The position numbers and the translations under genes were made by a program. From Pseudomonas fluorescens (GTDB taxonomy: Bacteria; Pseudomonadota; Alphaproteobacteria; UBA2136; UBA6156), in assembly GCA_003241595.1 (NCBI GenBank), contig QFOU01000023.1:1-18798 (forward strand): 18,798 bases of DNA, written 5' to 3'. Positions within the stretch are counted from its first letter, which is position 1. Every line of letters starts with the position of its first letter. Positions 7,906-15,679 of this stretch are shown here, in pieces. The notes under the pieces were generated by a model that had not been told where the DNA came from, did not search any database, and worked only from the letters and a program-made list of their open reading frames with translations.

Positions 7906-7980
7906 TTATTCCTTATTATTTGCCATCTCTCTTAGCGGAGACTTGCCCTTCTGGTACCGCACATAAACGATACCTGACAT
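7906..7980 (-). CDS. Possible 24-residue small protein or leader peptide before cheY
   Basis: ATG at 7980 has AGGG 7 bases upstream (7988-7991). The frame runs 24 codons to TAA, ending 5 bases before the cheY ATG. Its last codons contain the AAGG that serves cheY, so translation of the two could be coupled. The peptide is basic and polar (it begins MSGIVYVRYQKGK) without a membrane segment. I do not recognise it. The spacing and binding site support a real gene or leader; the length is short enough for chance. Confidence 0.4.
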   Translation of the reverse strand: MSGIVYVRYQKGKSPLREMANNKE

Positions 7981-8117
7981 AACCTCACCCTAGCGCCAAA
8001 CTCACCGTTTACACCAGCCTTCTCACAATCAGAAACAACAAGCACCACCGGCCACCGTGGCAGGGCTGCACCATTTTAAAACATATGATAAATATCCGCC
8101 TTATAAACGGATTTTGT

Positions 8118-8705
8118 TTACGGAGTCGTATCACTAACCGTCGGCGGAGGGGTCCGCGCGGCCATCAGTTCACTCAGATACCGAGCTTTGGCCGGATCAA
8201 TCACTTCCATCAGCTTACCAGCCTTTTTGCTCGGCATGCGCACGATCACATCCAGCACGATGGCATTATCCAGACGGTTCAAAACATTGGCCGCAACAGC
8301 AGGCTTCATGTTGCCATAGATCGAAGCCAACTGGTCAAGCTCCTTATCATCCTTGCCGCTCATACTGCCCAACAGCTTTTCCAGATCCACCTTGAGCGCT
8401 TGCAATTCCCCTACACGGCCATTCAAACGTTGCTCCATGAGATCAACAAGCTTTTCGCGCAGTTCAAGGGCCTGGGCACGTCGCTCCATTTCAATGCGCT
8501 GCTGATCCAGCTCCAGCAAAACTTGAATCTCGGTATCCGTGAACACACGCCCTTGCTTCAACTGAGGCGCTTCAGTCGGCAAAGTCGCCGACACAGCTCC
8601 GCCTTCCGCCTTGTCACCACCTCCATGACCACCGCCACCGCTGGCTGCCCCTACGTGCGGAACCAGCACGAACATACTTGCAAGCACCATCCACACCGCA
8701 CGCAT
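8118..8705 (-). CDS. MotE-like periplasmic protein with MgtE-N/FliG-like domain
   Basis: 195 residues. Residues 1-20 form a signal peptide, with cleavage likely after GA at 19-20. A Gly-rich linker follows, then a coiled coil at about 58-115 rich in Glu, Arg and Leu. The C-terminal helical domain (120-182: ELDQLASIYGNMKPAVAANV and on) is the MotE/MgtE intracellular N-like module. MotE of Sinorhizobium is a periplasmic chaperone of the motor protein MotC, and relatives are common next to fliM in alphaproteobacteria. No MotC is visible here, so the partner is unknown. The start overlaps the stop of the upstream gene by one base (TAATG). Periplasmic motor accessory function is inferred from family and position. 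Confidence 0.82.
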   Translation of the reverse strand: MRAVWMVLASMFVLVPHVGAASGGGGHGGGDKAEGGAVSATLPTEAPQLKQGRVFTDTEIQVLLELDQQRIEMERRAQALELREKLVDLMEQRLNGRVGELQALKVDLEKLLGSMSGKDDKELDQLASIYGNMKPAVAANVLNRLDNAIVLDVIVRMPSKKAGKLMEVIDPAKARYLSELMAARTPPPTVSDTTP

Positions 8706-9304
8706 TACAGGTCACCTCCACCAAGGCTTTGCTGCAAGTCTAATTCGGCTTGAGTGATGGGGCCCACGCGCTTACGCTTGGCAGGAGTCTTACGGATAGG
8801 CTCATCCGAACCATTTTGCAAACCGGCAAGCAACTCTTCCAACGGATCACTCCCCGCACTGGCAGGGCGCATCACAGGTCGTGCCGCCATGCCGTTCGCA
8901 CTCGCAACATCTTCAACCGCCGCCTGCGTTGCCGGGGCCAAACGCACAACCGGCATGTCTTCACCATCATCTTCAAACGGAGCGACACGCGCCACCACAG
9001 GGCGCTCACCTTCAAGCTTGTCCGCGATCTGCGCACCACGCTGCATCAGGAATTGCAATTCCACACGCAACTTGGAACCCTCATCCGTAAGCCGGCTCAA
9101 TTCCGGGCCCATCTGGGTCAATTCCTGCTTCAAATCAGCCAGACCTTTACGCGCGGAAAGAATGGTCTCCGTCAGCTTCTCGGCCAACAATGGCGCTTCC
9201 TTGCTGGTCGCACGCCATTCTTTCAACAAACCATGCAGAATCAACAAAAGCCCCGCAACCAGCGAGAGCAAGATGACCGTCAGGATGTTGAGATATAAGG
9301 CCAT
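8705..9304 (-). CDS. DUF6468-type membrane protein of the flagellar operon
   Basis: 199 residues. One membrane helix at about residues 5-27 is followed by a charged, coiled-coil-like segment (30-100) facing probably the cytoplasm. Then comes an Ala/Pro/Val linker and a short basic stretch (KTPAKRKR), ending in helix-forming residues. The architecture and the position between fliM and the MotE-like gene match the uncharacterised DUF6468 proteins of alphaproteobacterial flagellar operons. The start lies 6 bases after the fliM stop and the stop overlaps the next start, so it is cotranslated with both. The role is unknown; a scaffold near switch or stator is a guess from context. Confidence 0.75.
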   Translation of the reverse strand: MALYLNILTVILLSLVAGLLLILHGLLKEWRATSKEAPLLAEKLTETILSARKGLADLKQELTQMGPELSRLTDEGSKLRVELQFLMQRGAQIADKLEGERPVVARVAPFEDDGEDMPVVRLAPATQAAVEDVASANGMAARPVMRPASAGSDPLEELLAGLQNGSDEPIRKTPAKRKRVGPITQAELDLQQSLGGGDL

Positions 9305-9310
9305 GTGAAA

Positions 9311-10393
9311 TTAGGACTGCTTCAAATTATTCAGATCCGTCACATTGTGCGACACACGCACCGCCTTGAAGTCCAGCGCCTTCCCCATATTGCCGACCAA
9401 CTTCAAAACGCCACCACATTCCATGCGGATAGGACTGTTCGGACGCGCATTCAGTATGATGGTATCCCCCACACGCCATTCCAGAACTTCCGAAAGCGGA
9501 AACTGCATCTTATCCAACACGGCATCCAGCTCCATGGTGGTGTGGTACAATTCTTGGCTCAAGTGGTTTTCCCAGATGTTGTCCTGACCGAATTTCTCAC
9601 CCATGAACTGCTGCAACAATTGCTCACGGATCGGTTCCAGCGTCGCGTACGGCAGACAGAACTGCATGCGGCCTTCACGGCCTTCGAGGTTCACCTTCAC
9701 GGTTACCAGAATGGCCACGTTGGCTTCCTGCGAGATCACGGTAAAGCGCGGGTTTACTTCCATACGCTCGGCCTTGAACTGGATTGGTGCCACCGGCCCG
9801 AACGAATCTCCCAGATCCTTCAGCACAATGTCCGTCAACGTCTCCAAGATCTTACGCTCAATCGCGGTGAACTGACGCCCGGCGACGGAAGCCTGACGCG
9901 ATTTCCGCCCACCCAGCATCACATCCACAACGGCATAAATCAGGTTATTTTCGTAAACGAGTAGAACATAGTCTTCCAGACCAACCGCATTCACCACAAC
10001 GATACCGGCAGGCAGCGGGATCTGGTTCAGGTAATCGCCAAAACGCACCGAGGTCATGTTCATGATCGTCACGTCCACGTTATCCGCGGTATACTGACGC
10101 AAGCTGGTGGAGAGAACACGCTCGAATTTATCGTAAATAACTTCCAGCATCGGAAGCTTTTCATAGTTCACAACGCTTTGGTCTAAAAGCGCACGCACAC
10201 CATGGTTCTTGCTGGCCTCACTTCCGGCATCAATACCCAGCAAGGCATCGATCTCGCCTTGGTCAAGGATCTTCTGTGGCTCTCCATTCGCCGGAGCCGC
10301 AGCTGCGCCACTGCCATCATCGGCAGCCATATTCTGCCATTCTTTCAGCAGGTCTTCTTCGCTCTTGGCTGGGGTTTCAGGTGTATCGGCCAT
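9311..10393 (-). CDS. fliM: Flagellar motor switch protein FliM
   Basis: 360 residues; the C-ring subunit that binds CheY-P and transmits it to FliG. The CheY-binding segment LDQGEIDALLGID is at residues 43-55, not at the extreme N-terminus as in E. coli. It is preceded by an acidic, Ala-rich extension with its own helix (SEEDLLKEWQNMA). The middle domain (about 75-250) includes TADNVDVTIMNMTSVRFGDY and the GGRKSR region. The C-terminal SpoA domain (about 280-355) has VGDTIILNARPNSPIRM. Length is normal. GAAGAAC precedes the ATG at suitable spacing. It follows fliL after 137 bases and leads directly into the DUF6468-type gene. Confidence 0.97.
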   Translation of the reverse strand: MADTPETPAKSEEDLLKEWQNMAADDGSGAAAAPANGEPQKILDQGEIDALLGIDAGSEASKNHGVRALLDQSVVNYEKLPMLEVIYDKFERVLSTSLRQYTADNVDVTIMNMTSVRFGDYLNQIPLPAGIVVVNAVGLEDYVLLVYENNLIYAVVDVMLGGRKSRQASVAGRQFTAIERKILETLTDIVLKDLGDSFGPVAPIQFKAERMEVNPRFTVISQEANVAILVTVKVNLEGREGRMQFCLPYATLEPIREQLLQQFMGEKFGQDNIWENHLSQELYHTTMELDAVLDKMQFPLSEVLEWRVGDTIILNARPNSPIRMECGGVLKLVGNMGKALDFKAVRVSHNVTDLNNLKQS

Positions 10394-10473
10394 GGTTGTT
10401 CTTCAAGCTGGGGTAATCTTTGCCCAAGCTTAGCACATCACTTCAAAACCATAAAAGGCGTTCGCACAAAAGC

Positions 10474-10510
10474 GCCGCATCTTCCCGACATCTTCCACGC
10501 CCGATGCGGC
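10474..10510 (-). other. Inverted repeat between fliL and fliM
   Basis: GCCGCATC and GATGCGGC form an 8-base-pair stem around a 21-base loop, followed on the minus strand by GCTTTTG. It may be a weak terminator or attenuator that lowers readthrough from fliL into fliM, or may be chance. No clear promoter was found beside it. Confidence 0.3.
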
Positions 10511-10531
10511 AACAACGCCACGAACAACAGG

Positions 10532-11050
10532 CTACTGAACCAGCAATTCGCGAATATAAACCGCTTTAACTTCAACCGGAGCAAGGCTTTGGTTCGCTCG
10601 ACGCAACAGGCTTTCCTTCAAACGCTGCAGATTCGCACTTCCCTGCAAGTCGGCCAGACGCATCTGACGCAGGAAGCCTCCCCAATCATCCTGCAAACGG
10701 GGCAGGATCTTGTTGACGGTTTCGCTATCCGCCATTTTGACAAGCTCAAGAGACATCTTGATCTTAATGAAATGCTGCGACGACGGATCATCACCCAGCA
10801 AGCTCAGATTGAATTCAGGCACATCGTAAATAGCGACCGGCGCAATTTCGGTATGCTCCTCAGCCGCGTCTTCTTTCTTGCTTCCACCCATCGACATCAC
10901 AACGCCAACAGCGACTGCAATCCCCACAACAGCAATCACAATGCTGATGATCAGCAACATCTTTTTCTTTTTGGCAGCAACGGGCGCGCCTGCGTCAGCA
11001 GTCGCCTCACCACCTTCAACTGCTGGGGCGTTATCTTCATTTTCAGCCAT
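10532..11050 (-). CDS. fliL: Flagellar basal body-associated protein FliL
   Basis: 172 residues from the ATG at 11050; a GTG at 11059 in frame would add three. An acidic Ala/Gly-rich cytoplasmic N-terminus is followed by KKKK and a membrane helix at about residues 31-54. The periplasmic FliL domain starts near YDVPEFNLSLLGD and runs to the C-terminus (ELLVQ). FliL surrounds the stator and supports torque. The conserved stomatin-like domain pattern (FIKIKMSLEL) is present. The gene is the first of the fliL-fliM-DUF6468-motE-like series and lies after a terminator, so it should have its own promoter in 11060-11134, but I cannot point to one with confidence. Confidence 0.93.
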   Translation of the reverse strand: MAENEDNAPAVEGGEATADAGAPVAAKKKKMLLIISIVIAVVGIAVAVGVVMSMGGSKKEDAAEEHTEIAPVAIYDVPEFNLSLLGDDPSSQHFIKIKMSLELVKMADSETVNKILPRLQDDWGGFLRQMRLADLQGSANLQRLKESLLRRANQSLAPVEVKAVYIRELLVQ

Positions 11051-11134
11051 GGCACTCACTTTCTTGGAGGTTCAATAAGACCATGCTGCCTTAAATCCTT
11101 AAAATTGACCACCCTTCATGCCCATACAGCATTC

Positions 11135-11164
11135 AAAAAAGCCGGAACCTCGGCTCCGGCGTTT
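11135..11164 (-). terminator. Rho-independent terminator after fliS
   Basis: On the minus strand GCCGGAGCCGAGGTTCCGGC folds into a GC-rich stem with one mismatch and is followed by six T. It lies 14 bases beyond the fliS stop and ends the flagellin-fliD-fliS unit. Confidence 0.88.
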
Positions 11165-11178
11165 TGTAAAAACGAATG

Positions 11179-11673
11179 TTACGCAACAGCGTTACGTAAC
11201 AAACCCTCAGGCACATTTTCAGGCTGAGTCGGAGCCGCCACAACAGTCCCCGTGGAAGGTATATTTGCACTTTTCTGTGCAGCAACGGCCTGGGCTGTAG
11301 CCACACGCAAAGTACGAATATTCTCGATCAACTCATCACACACAGCGGTGCTATTCTCAAAATCGATCTGCAGCATACGCTTCAGCAAACCACTGTAGAT
11401 ACCGAACAACCGCTTACCGGCTTCATCAGCCATATTGGGGCTGACCATATCAATCAGGTACGCCAGAATCTCCATAGCCCGGCGGTTGGCATCACAACGC
11501 ACCTGAATATCGTTCTGAACGATCGCCTCACGCGCTTTCATAATGAAACGGATGGCACCATCATACAGCATCAACACCTGTTCGATCGGACCGGCCTGCT
11601 CAATCTGCTGACGCAGATATTGCTGGGCCATGTCGCGCTGACCTTGCGGATGCTTGGGAGGAGAATACGTCAT
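11179..11673 (-). CDS. fliS: Flagellin export chaperone FliS
   Basis: 164 residues. The helical-bundle core has family features: IEQAGPIEQVLMLYDGAIRF (25-44), AREAIVQND, and NRRAMEILAYL followed by the long helices to about residue 130. The Ala/Pro/Thr-rich C-terminal tail is longer than usual. FliS binds the flagellin C-terminus and keeps it soluble for export. Here it sits 14 bases after fliD in the same unit as flagellin. The ATG has a weak binding site. Met15 is an alternative start that would remove a Pro-rich extension not typical of FliS. Confidence 0.92.
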   Translation of the reverse strand: MTYSPPKHPQGQRDMAQQYLRQQIEQAGPIEQVLMLYDGAIRFIMKAREAIVQNDIQVRCDANRRAMEILAYLIDMVSPNMADEAGKRLFGIYSGLLKRMLQIDFENSTAVCDELIENIRTLRVATAQAVAAQKSANIPSTGTVVAAPTQPENVPEGLLRNAVA

Positions 11674-11687
11674 ATTACCGGCTATGC

Positions 11688-13406
11688 TTAGCTGTTGCTG
11701 TTGTTGAACGAATCACTGAAGCTCTTGATGGTATCTTGCAGGGTCTGCAATTTGGCCAGAGCCGTTTCCATCGCCGTATACTTGGCTTCCAAATACGTAC
11801 GCGTCACCGCCAGACGCGTATCCATCGCATCCACACGATCCTTATAATCGATATTGGACACCTTCAAATCCGAGATCTGGGTATCCAGCGTACCACTGCT
11901 TGTACGGGTCGTCGTATCAAAGTAGTTGTAGAAGCTCTCGGCCAAACCGGTGCTGATCGAAACGGTCATGCCACTGACAGGACCCAGATTCGGACCGCCA
12001 TTAAAGAACAGGCTGGTACCGTCAGGAGCGGTCAACGTACGACCGGAGATGGTCATTGCCACACCATTCCAGGTCGCACCAGTCACATTACCATCCGCAT
12101 CCGTACCGGTGATTTGAAGGTTATAAGTGCCATCCACCGCGTTCGCACCACGATTCAGGAAGGTCACACGACTATCACTGACATTCGTCTGCAACGAGAA
12201 CAACTGCTTCACGCCGTCCGGATTGGTCAGAAGCTTGTTATCCAGGATCGTATTGTCGATGGAGAGGGTGTAGTCGGAATTCATCACAACACCGATCTGT
12301 CCAAGGCTGGCATAGCCATCCGTAGCACCAGGCACGGTTCCAGCGACCATTTCACCCAACTGGGAGACCACATCACGCATGGTCTGGTTATAGGCCAACG
12401 GCCCCATTTCATTCTCGCCGACAACTTTGTCGTCGTTCCAGTCCTTTACGGTACGCTGGTCGTTCATATAGCTGCGTACATCGTTGTACGCCGTAACCAG
12501 ATCATTGATCCCGGTTTTAATGGCCGAAAGATCCGGCTCAACATTCAAGGTAATGGTGGTCCCCGGCTCGGCTTTCAACAAGCTCAGGGTCACACCGGAA
12601 ATAACATCATCAATGCTGTTGCTGGCACGCTCGATACCGGTAATTCCGTCCACATCGATGTTGGCGTTGGCCGCAGCCACCAGCTCGTTTTTTACACCAC
12701 CCGCAGCGGTCAAACCCAGACCATCGCTCAAGGTGGCATCGCCGGTAAAATTAATGGCGTTGGCCGTACCGGTCTTGCTGCTGGTCAGCACCAGATAGTG
12801 GGTGCTGGAATCCGAACTTACGATACTTGCTGTCACACCGGCGCCCGAGTTGTTGATCTTGCTTCGCAGGTCAAGCAACGTATCGGTCGAAGAAATGGTA
12901 ATGGTCTTACCGCCGATCTCCATGGTACCGGGGGTTACACCAAGGTCAGAAAGCTTGGTCGTGGTGCTAGAAAAGGCATCCGTACGAATCTGGTTGGCGG
13001 TCGCCAGACTGTTGACTTTGATGGTATGCGACATGTTCTGAGCAGTCGAGCCGACCGTCGCCATAATCAAGCTATCAATATTCGAAGCCGTACCCGATGC
13101 TGCACTGGTCGTACCACTAATGGTTTTGCTATCAAATACGTTGGTCGTGTTGCCCGGGTTCCCTCGCAGAGCATTCAGGGCGGTGGTCACGGCCGAAACC
13201 TTGCTCTTGAAATCGGTCAATGCTGAAATCTGAGCAGTATTAGCGGTAATCTTGGATTCGATCTGCACAGCCGGCAAACGCTTGGCCTGCATCAACGCAT
13301 CAATGATTTTCTTCGAGTCGATACCCGAAGCAATACCGCCCACGTTCAGCTTACCGTTGGAGTCAACGGTGAACATGCTGGTATTCAAAGAGGATGTCGT
13401 TGCCAT
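11688..13406 (-). CDS. fliD: Flagellar filament cap protein FliD (HAP2)
   Basis: 572 residues from the ATG at 13406. The frame is open 28 codons further upstream, but that extension does not look like FliD and overlaps a likely small gene. The N-terminus has the FliD signature GGIASGIDSKKIIDALMQAK followed by coiled coil (about 45-80). The central part (100-440) is Thr/Ser/Gly-rich and beta-type, including the DTLLDLRSKIN segment. The C-terminus (about 500-572) is again coiled coil with a Ser/Asn-rich end. FliD caps the filament and helps flagellin fold in place; the protein is exported without a cleaved signal peptide. It is followed at 14 bases by fliS. Confidence 0.95.
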   Translation of the reverse strand: MATTSSLNTSMFTVDSNGKLNVGGIASGIDSKKIIDALMQAKRLPAVQIESKITANTAQISALTDFKSKVSAVTTALNALRGNPGNTTNVFDSKTISGTTSAASGTASNIDSLIMATVGSTAQNMSHTIKVNSLATANQIRTDAFSSTTTKLSDLGVTPGTMEIGGKTITISSTDTLLDLRSKINNSGAGVTASIVSSDSSTHYLVLTSSKTGTANAINFTGDATLSDGLGLTAAGGVKNELVAAANANIDVDGITGIERASNSIDDVISGVTLSLLKAEPGTTITLNVEPDLSAIKTGINDLVTAYNDVRSYMNDQRTVKDWNDDKVVGENEMGPLAYNQTMRDVVSQLGEMVAGTVPGATDGYASLGQIGVVMNSDYTLSIDNTILDNKLLTNPDGVKQLFSLQTNVSDSRVTFLNRGANAVDGTYNLQITGTDADGNVTGATWNGVAMTISGRTLTAPDGTSLFFNGGPNLGPVSGMTVSISTGLAESFYNYFDTTTRTSSGTLDTQISDLKVSNIDYKDRVDAMDTRLAVTRTYLEAKYTAMETALAKLQTLQDTIKSFSDSFNNSNS

Positions 13407-13413
13407 GATTCTG

Positions 13414-13542
13414 CTACTTTCCCAATTGACGTCCTGTCTGGTTTGTATCGCTTGCCCGTACCTGTTCGCGCGCCAAAGGCTTCCTGCCAAGGCACATCAC
13501 AGGTTTATGGGCGGAAGTCTTAATGTAAGCTGACGTGCTCAT
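13414..13542 (-). CDS. Likely 42-residue small protein between the flagellin-linked gene and fliD
   Basis: The frame starts with an ATG that overlaps the TGA of the upstream gene (ATGA, the same arrangement as two other gene pairs here). It runs 42 codons to TAG, ending 7 bases before the fliD ATG, so it fills an otherwise empty 132-base gap. Codons near the end provide the purine-rich GGGAAAG upstream of fliD. The product is basic, starts MSTSAYIKTSAHK, contains one Cys and no membrane helix, and matches nothing I recognise. The same frame continues open upstream inside the 135-residue gene, but that part is Cys/Gly/Arg-rich and looks like a shadow. Confidence 0.45.
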   Translation of the reverse strand: MSTSAYIKTSAHKPVMCLGRKPLAREQVRASDTNQTGRQLGK

Positions 13543-13946
13543 ACCTGACCGTCCACTACAACACCGGTGGCCTGCTGCTGGGTCGCAAAGAGCGTCAGCA
13601 ACGCTGGCACAGTATAAGCTTTTACGAGCCGTCCGGAGACCTGTTCGCGCAATTCTGCCTGCATTGACGGCACCTCCTGTCGCTCCTCGGCAACAAACGT
13701 CCCCGCTGAAGCGTCCAGATGCACCTCCAACCCCTGCGGTGCCAAAACCTGACGATAGTGTCCGGCCACCTGACGGGTCGCGAGATTCACAGCCGAGTCG
13801 AGCATGAAGTCGGACGACAGTTGCGGTACGGTCCAACCCTTGCTGGCAACCTTTTCGGCACTGCGCCCTTCGGCGGCCGCCACTTCCTCGCGGGCAGCCT
13901 GAGCCGCCTGCTTGGCCAGCTCGGCTGCAAGTCCAATCTTTGCCAT
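13539..13946 (-). CDS. Unrecognised 135-residue protein in the position of flaG
   Basis: The gene starts 27 bases after the flagellin stop, with AGGA about 11 bases upstream of the ATG. Residues 1-30 form an Ala-rich, amphipathic helix (MAKIGLAAELAKQAAQAARE). The middle has a likely beta segment (GLEVHLDASAGTFVAEE, about 73-89), and the C-terminus is hydrophobic and helical before a GVVVDGQV end. There is no signal peptide or clear membrane segment. The place between flagellin and fliD is where flaG often lies, and the beta segment faintly recalls FlaG, but the typical ETGEVIRQIP motif is absent, so I do not assign it. Being in the filament unit, it is probably expressed with flagellin. Confidence 0.75.
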   Translation of the reverse strand: MAKIGLAAELAKQAAQAAREEVAAAEGRSAEKVASKGWTVPQLSSDFMLDSAVNLATRQVAGHYRQVLAPQGLEVHLDASAGTFVAEERQEVPSMQAELREQVSGRLVKAYTVPALLTLFATQQQATGVVVDGQV

Positions 13947-13973
13947 GATGCGTCAATCCTACTGCCATTCCGA

Positions 13974-15509
13974 CTACTGCAGCAGCTTCAATAACATTTC
14001 CGGAACCGTATTTGCACGTCCCAGCATGGCGATACTGGCCTGCATCATCGCCTGATTGCTGGTGATATCGGTAATTTCCTTACTCACATCCACATCAATG
14101 AGCGAACTGCGCGCGGCATCGTTGTTTTCCCGAATCACCGACAGGTTGCGGGCAACCGCTTCCATACGCAACTGCTGGGCACCCACCGCGGCACGGCCTT
14201 GGTTCAGCGTATCCTGCGCACTTTGCAAGGCAAGGATGGACGCATTGGCATTATCCTGTGTGCCAATATCCAGCATATCAAGCCCCAGCGCTTTCAAGGT
14301 CATGGCCGGAATATCAACACCGATGGTATCAATACCCGCAGCGATCCCCGTGCCCACTTTGTAGGTTAGGTGGGCTGGCGCAATCTCACCGGTTTCTGTG
14401 GCGGTCAACATGCCTACACCTACACCCAGCGCCATGGTCCCCACACCGGCACCCAAAGCGGTCGGAGACAATGTCCCCAACAAGGTCTGGGCGGGGTTAC
14501 CATCTTCATCCGTGTAGTTCAAATACACATCCATGGTACCGCCTGCGGTAATCCCCATGCTGTCGGTATTCACCGGACCCGCACCATAGCTGATCCCTGG
14601 CAAGGCGCCCAACAGCAGGTTCGTACCGTCCGAGGTCACTGGCACCGTCAAAGCACCGGTAGTATTGCTGAACACGCCGGTCATCAAGAGATTGTCCAGA
14701 GTCGTGCTCGGAATGCTGGCGGTGGCAGGCGTGAAGGTAGAGGTAGCCAAACCGGCCGGAGTGGTCACCGCACCGGTGGTAATATCCGTGTTACGGTTAA
14801 AGCCAGCACCCAGTGTCAGCGTAACCCCCATCAGACTGAAACCAACTTCCAGCGTTTGCTGGTTTTGCAGGTTACCACCCACACCCACAGTACCATTCAG
14901 CAAGGCCGTCAGGTTGATGCTCTGGCTCGGGGCCGGCACGGTCGTGGTATCAGTGCGCGTCATCGTCAGGGTTTCAGTGCTCGCATCATAGCTGTAGCGC
15001 AAACTCCGGCTATCGGTCACCACATTCGGGTCAATGCGGATATCCTTGATGCCGTTAACAGACCCCTGTCCCAGATCAAAATCCTTGGTACCGGCAATGA
15101 CCTTCACATTGTTGAAAACGGTCGCACCCGCCAAACGCTCAATTTCAGCCTTAAGCCCCTGAAACTCACCATTCAGCAGCACGCGGGAGGCATCATCATA
15201 CTGGCCGCTACTGGCCTGAACCGCCAACACCTGCATGCGGTTCATCAATTCCGACACCTGACCCATCGCACCATCGGCGATCTGCAACATGCTGGTACCC
15301 GAGGTGGCATTCAGAATGGCACTGGAGATACCGGCATTCTCAATCCGCAACGAGCTACCGATCGCCATCGAGGACGCATCATCGGCCGCGCTCAACACAC
15401 GGGAACCACTGCTCAAACGCAAGGTACCTGCGGTAACCGCGTCATTCTGACGGTTCAAACTCGCCTGTGCATAACGGGCGGAAGTATTGGCGGTGATCGA
15501 AACGGGCAT
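13974..15509 (-). CDS. Flagellin
   Basis: 511 residues. The N-terminal D0/D1 region has the flagellin pattern RLSSGSRVLSAADDASSMAI (31-50), then the coiled-coil helix with ADGAMGQVSELMNRMQVLAV. The C-terminal region (from about residue 415) has QSAQDTLNQGRAAVGAQQ, NLSVIRENNDAARSSLID and the end VPEMLLKLLQ, the family's polymerisation and FliS-binding part. The middle (about 150-400) is Thr/Gly/Ala-rich, poorly conserved surface domain. It is the only flagellin in the window. The ATG has AGGAG about 9 bases upstream, and a sigma-54 promoter lies at 15550-15567. It heads the unit with the 135-residue gene, the small ORF, fliD and fliS. Confidence 0.96.
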   Translation of the reverse strand: MPVSITANTSARYAQASLNRQNDAVTAGTLRLSSGSRVLSAADDASSMAIGSSLRIENAGISSAILNATSGTSMLQIADGAMGQVSELMNRMQVLAVQASSGQYDDASRVLLNGEFQGLKAEIERLAGATVFNNVKVIAGTKDFDLGQGSVNGIKDIRIDPNVVTDSRSLRYSYDASTETLTMTRTDTTTVPAPSQSINLTALLNGTVGVGGNLQNQQTLEVGFSLMGVTLTLGAGFNRNTDITTGAVTTPAGLATSTFTPATASIPSTTLDNLLMTGVFSNTTGALTVPVTSDGTNLLLGALPGISYGAGPVNTDSMGITAGGTMDVYLNYTDEDGNPAQTLLGTLSPTALGAGVGTMALGVGVGMLTATETGEIAPAHLTYKVGTGIAAGIDTIGVDIPAMTLKALGLDMLDIGTQDNANASILALQSAQDTLNQGRAAVGAQQLRMEAVARNLSVIRENNDAARSSLIDVDVSKEITDITSNQAMMQASIAMLGRANTVPEMLLKLLQ

Positions 15510-15549
15510 GACCTGAATCTCCTGAATTGGTGTCCTATCGCCATCTCAG

Positions 15550-15567
15550 ATGCAAAAGCCATGCCAA
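15550..15567 (-). promoter_or_regulatory. Sigma-54 (RpoN) promoter of flagellin
   Basis: On the minus strand TTGGCATGGCTTTTGCAT matches the sigma-54 consensus TTGGCACG-N4-TTGCAT except for one or two bases, with the invariant GG and GC separated by exactly 10 bases. Transcription would begin near 15540, giving a leader of about 30 bases with AGGAG at 15519-15523. An enhancer-binding protein such as FlbD/FlrC would be expected; no site for it was identified. Confidence 0.85.
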
Positions 15568-15679
15568 CCGTACATTTCCGCCTCTCCACCCCACGCAAAC
15601 GCCTGCAAAACAAGCACGCTCGGTCTCAAACCTATCCTCCCCCCTCAACAGGAACCATCAAACCTGCTAGGGTATTCCC

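Noticed and set aside
8050..8112. Small palindromes (GCCACCGTGGC; ATCCG...CGGAT) in the gap before cheY
   Set aside because: Stems of 4-5 pairs with no U-tract in the right direction are too weak to call a terminator or operator.
10394..10531. Short frames between fliL and fliM (16-27 codons)
   Set aside because: There is no good ribosome binding site, and starts and stops do not fit the neighbouring genes.
11736..13226. Long plus-strand frame of 496 codons across fliD
   Set aside because: It is antisense to fliD with low-complexity His/Thr/Ile composition and no domain.
13465..13490. Sigma-54-like TGGCAGG...TTTGGC upstream of fliD
   Set aside because: The GG and GC elements are not 10 bases apart in any register.
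13543..13968. Upstream extension of the 42-codon frame to 184 codons
   Set aside because: This part is Cys/Gly/Arg-rich and overlaps the 135-residue gene, which has better codon use and a better start.
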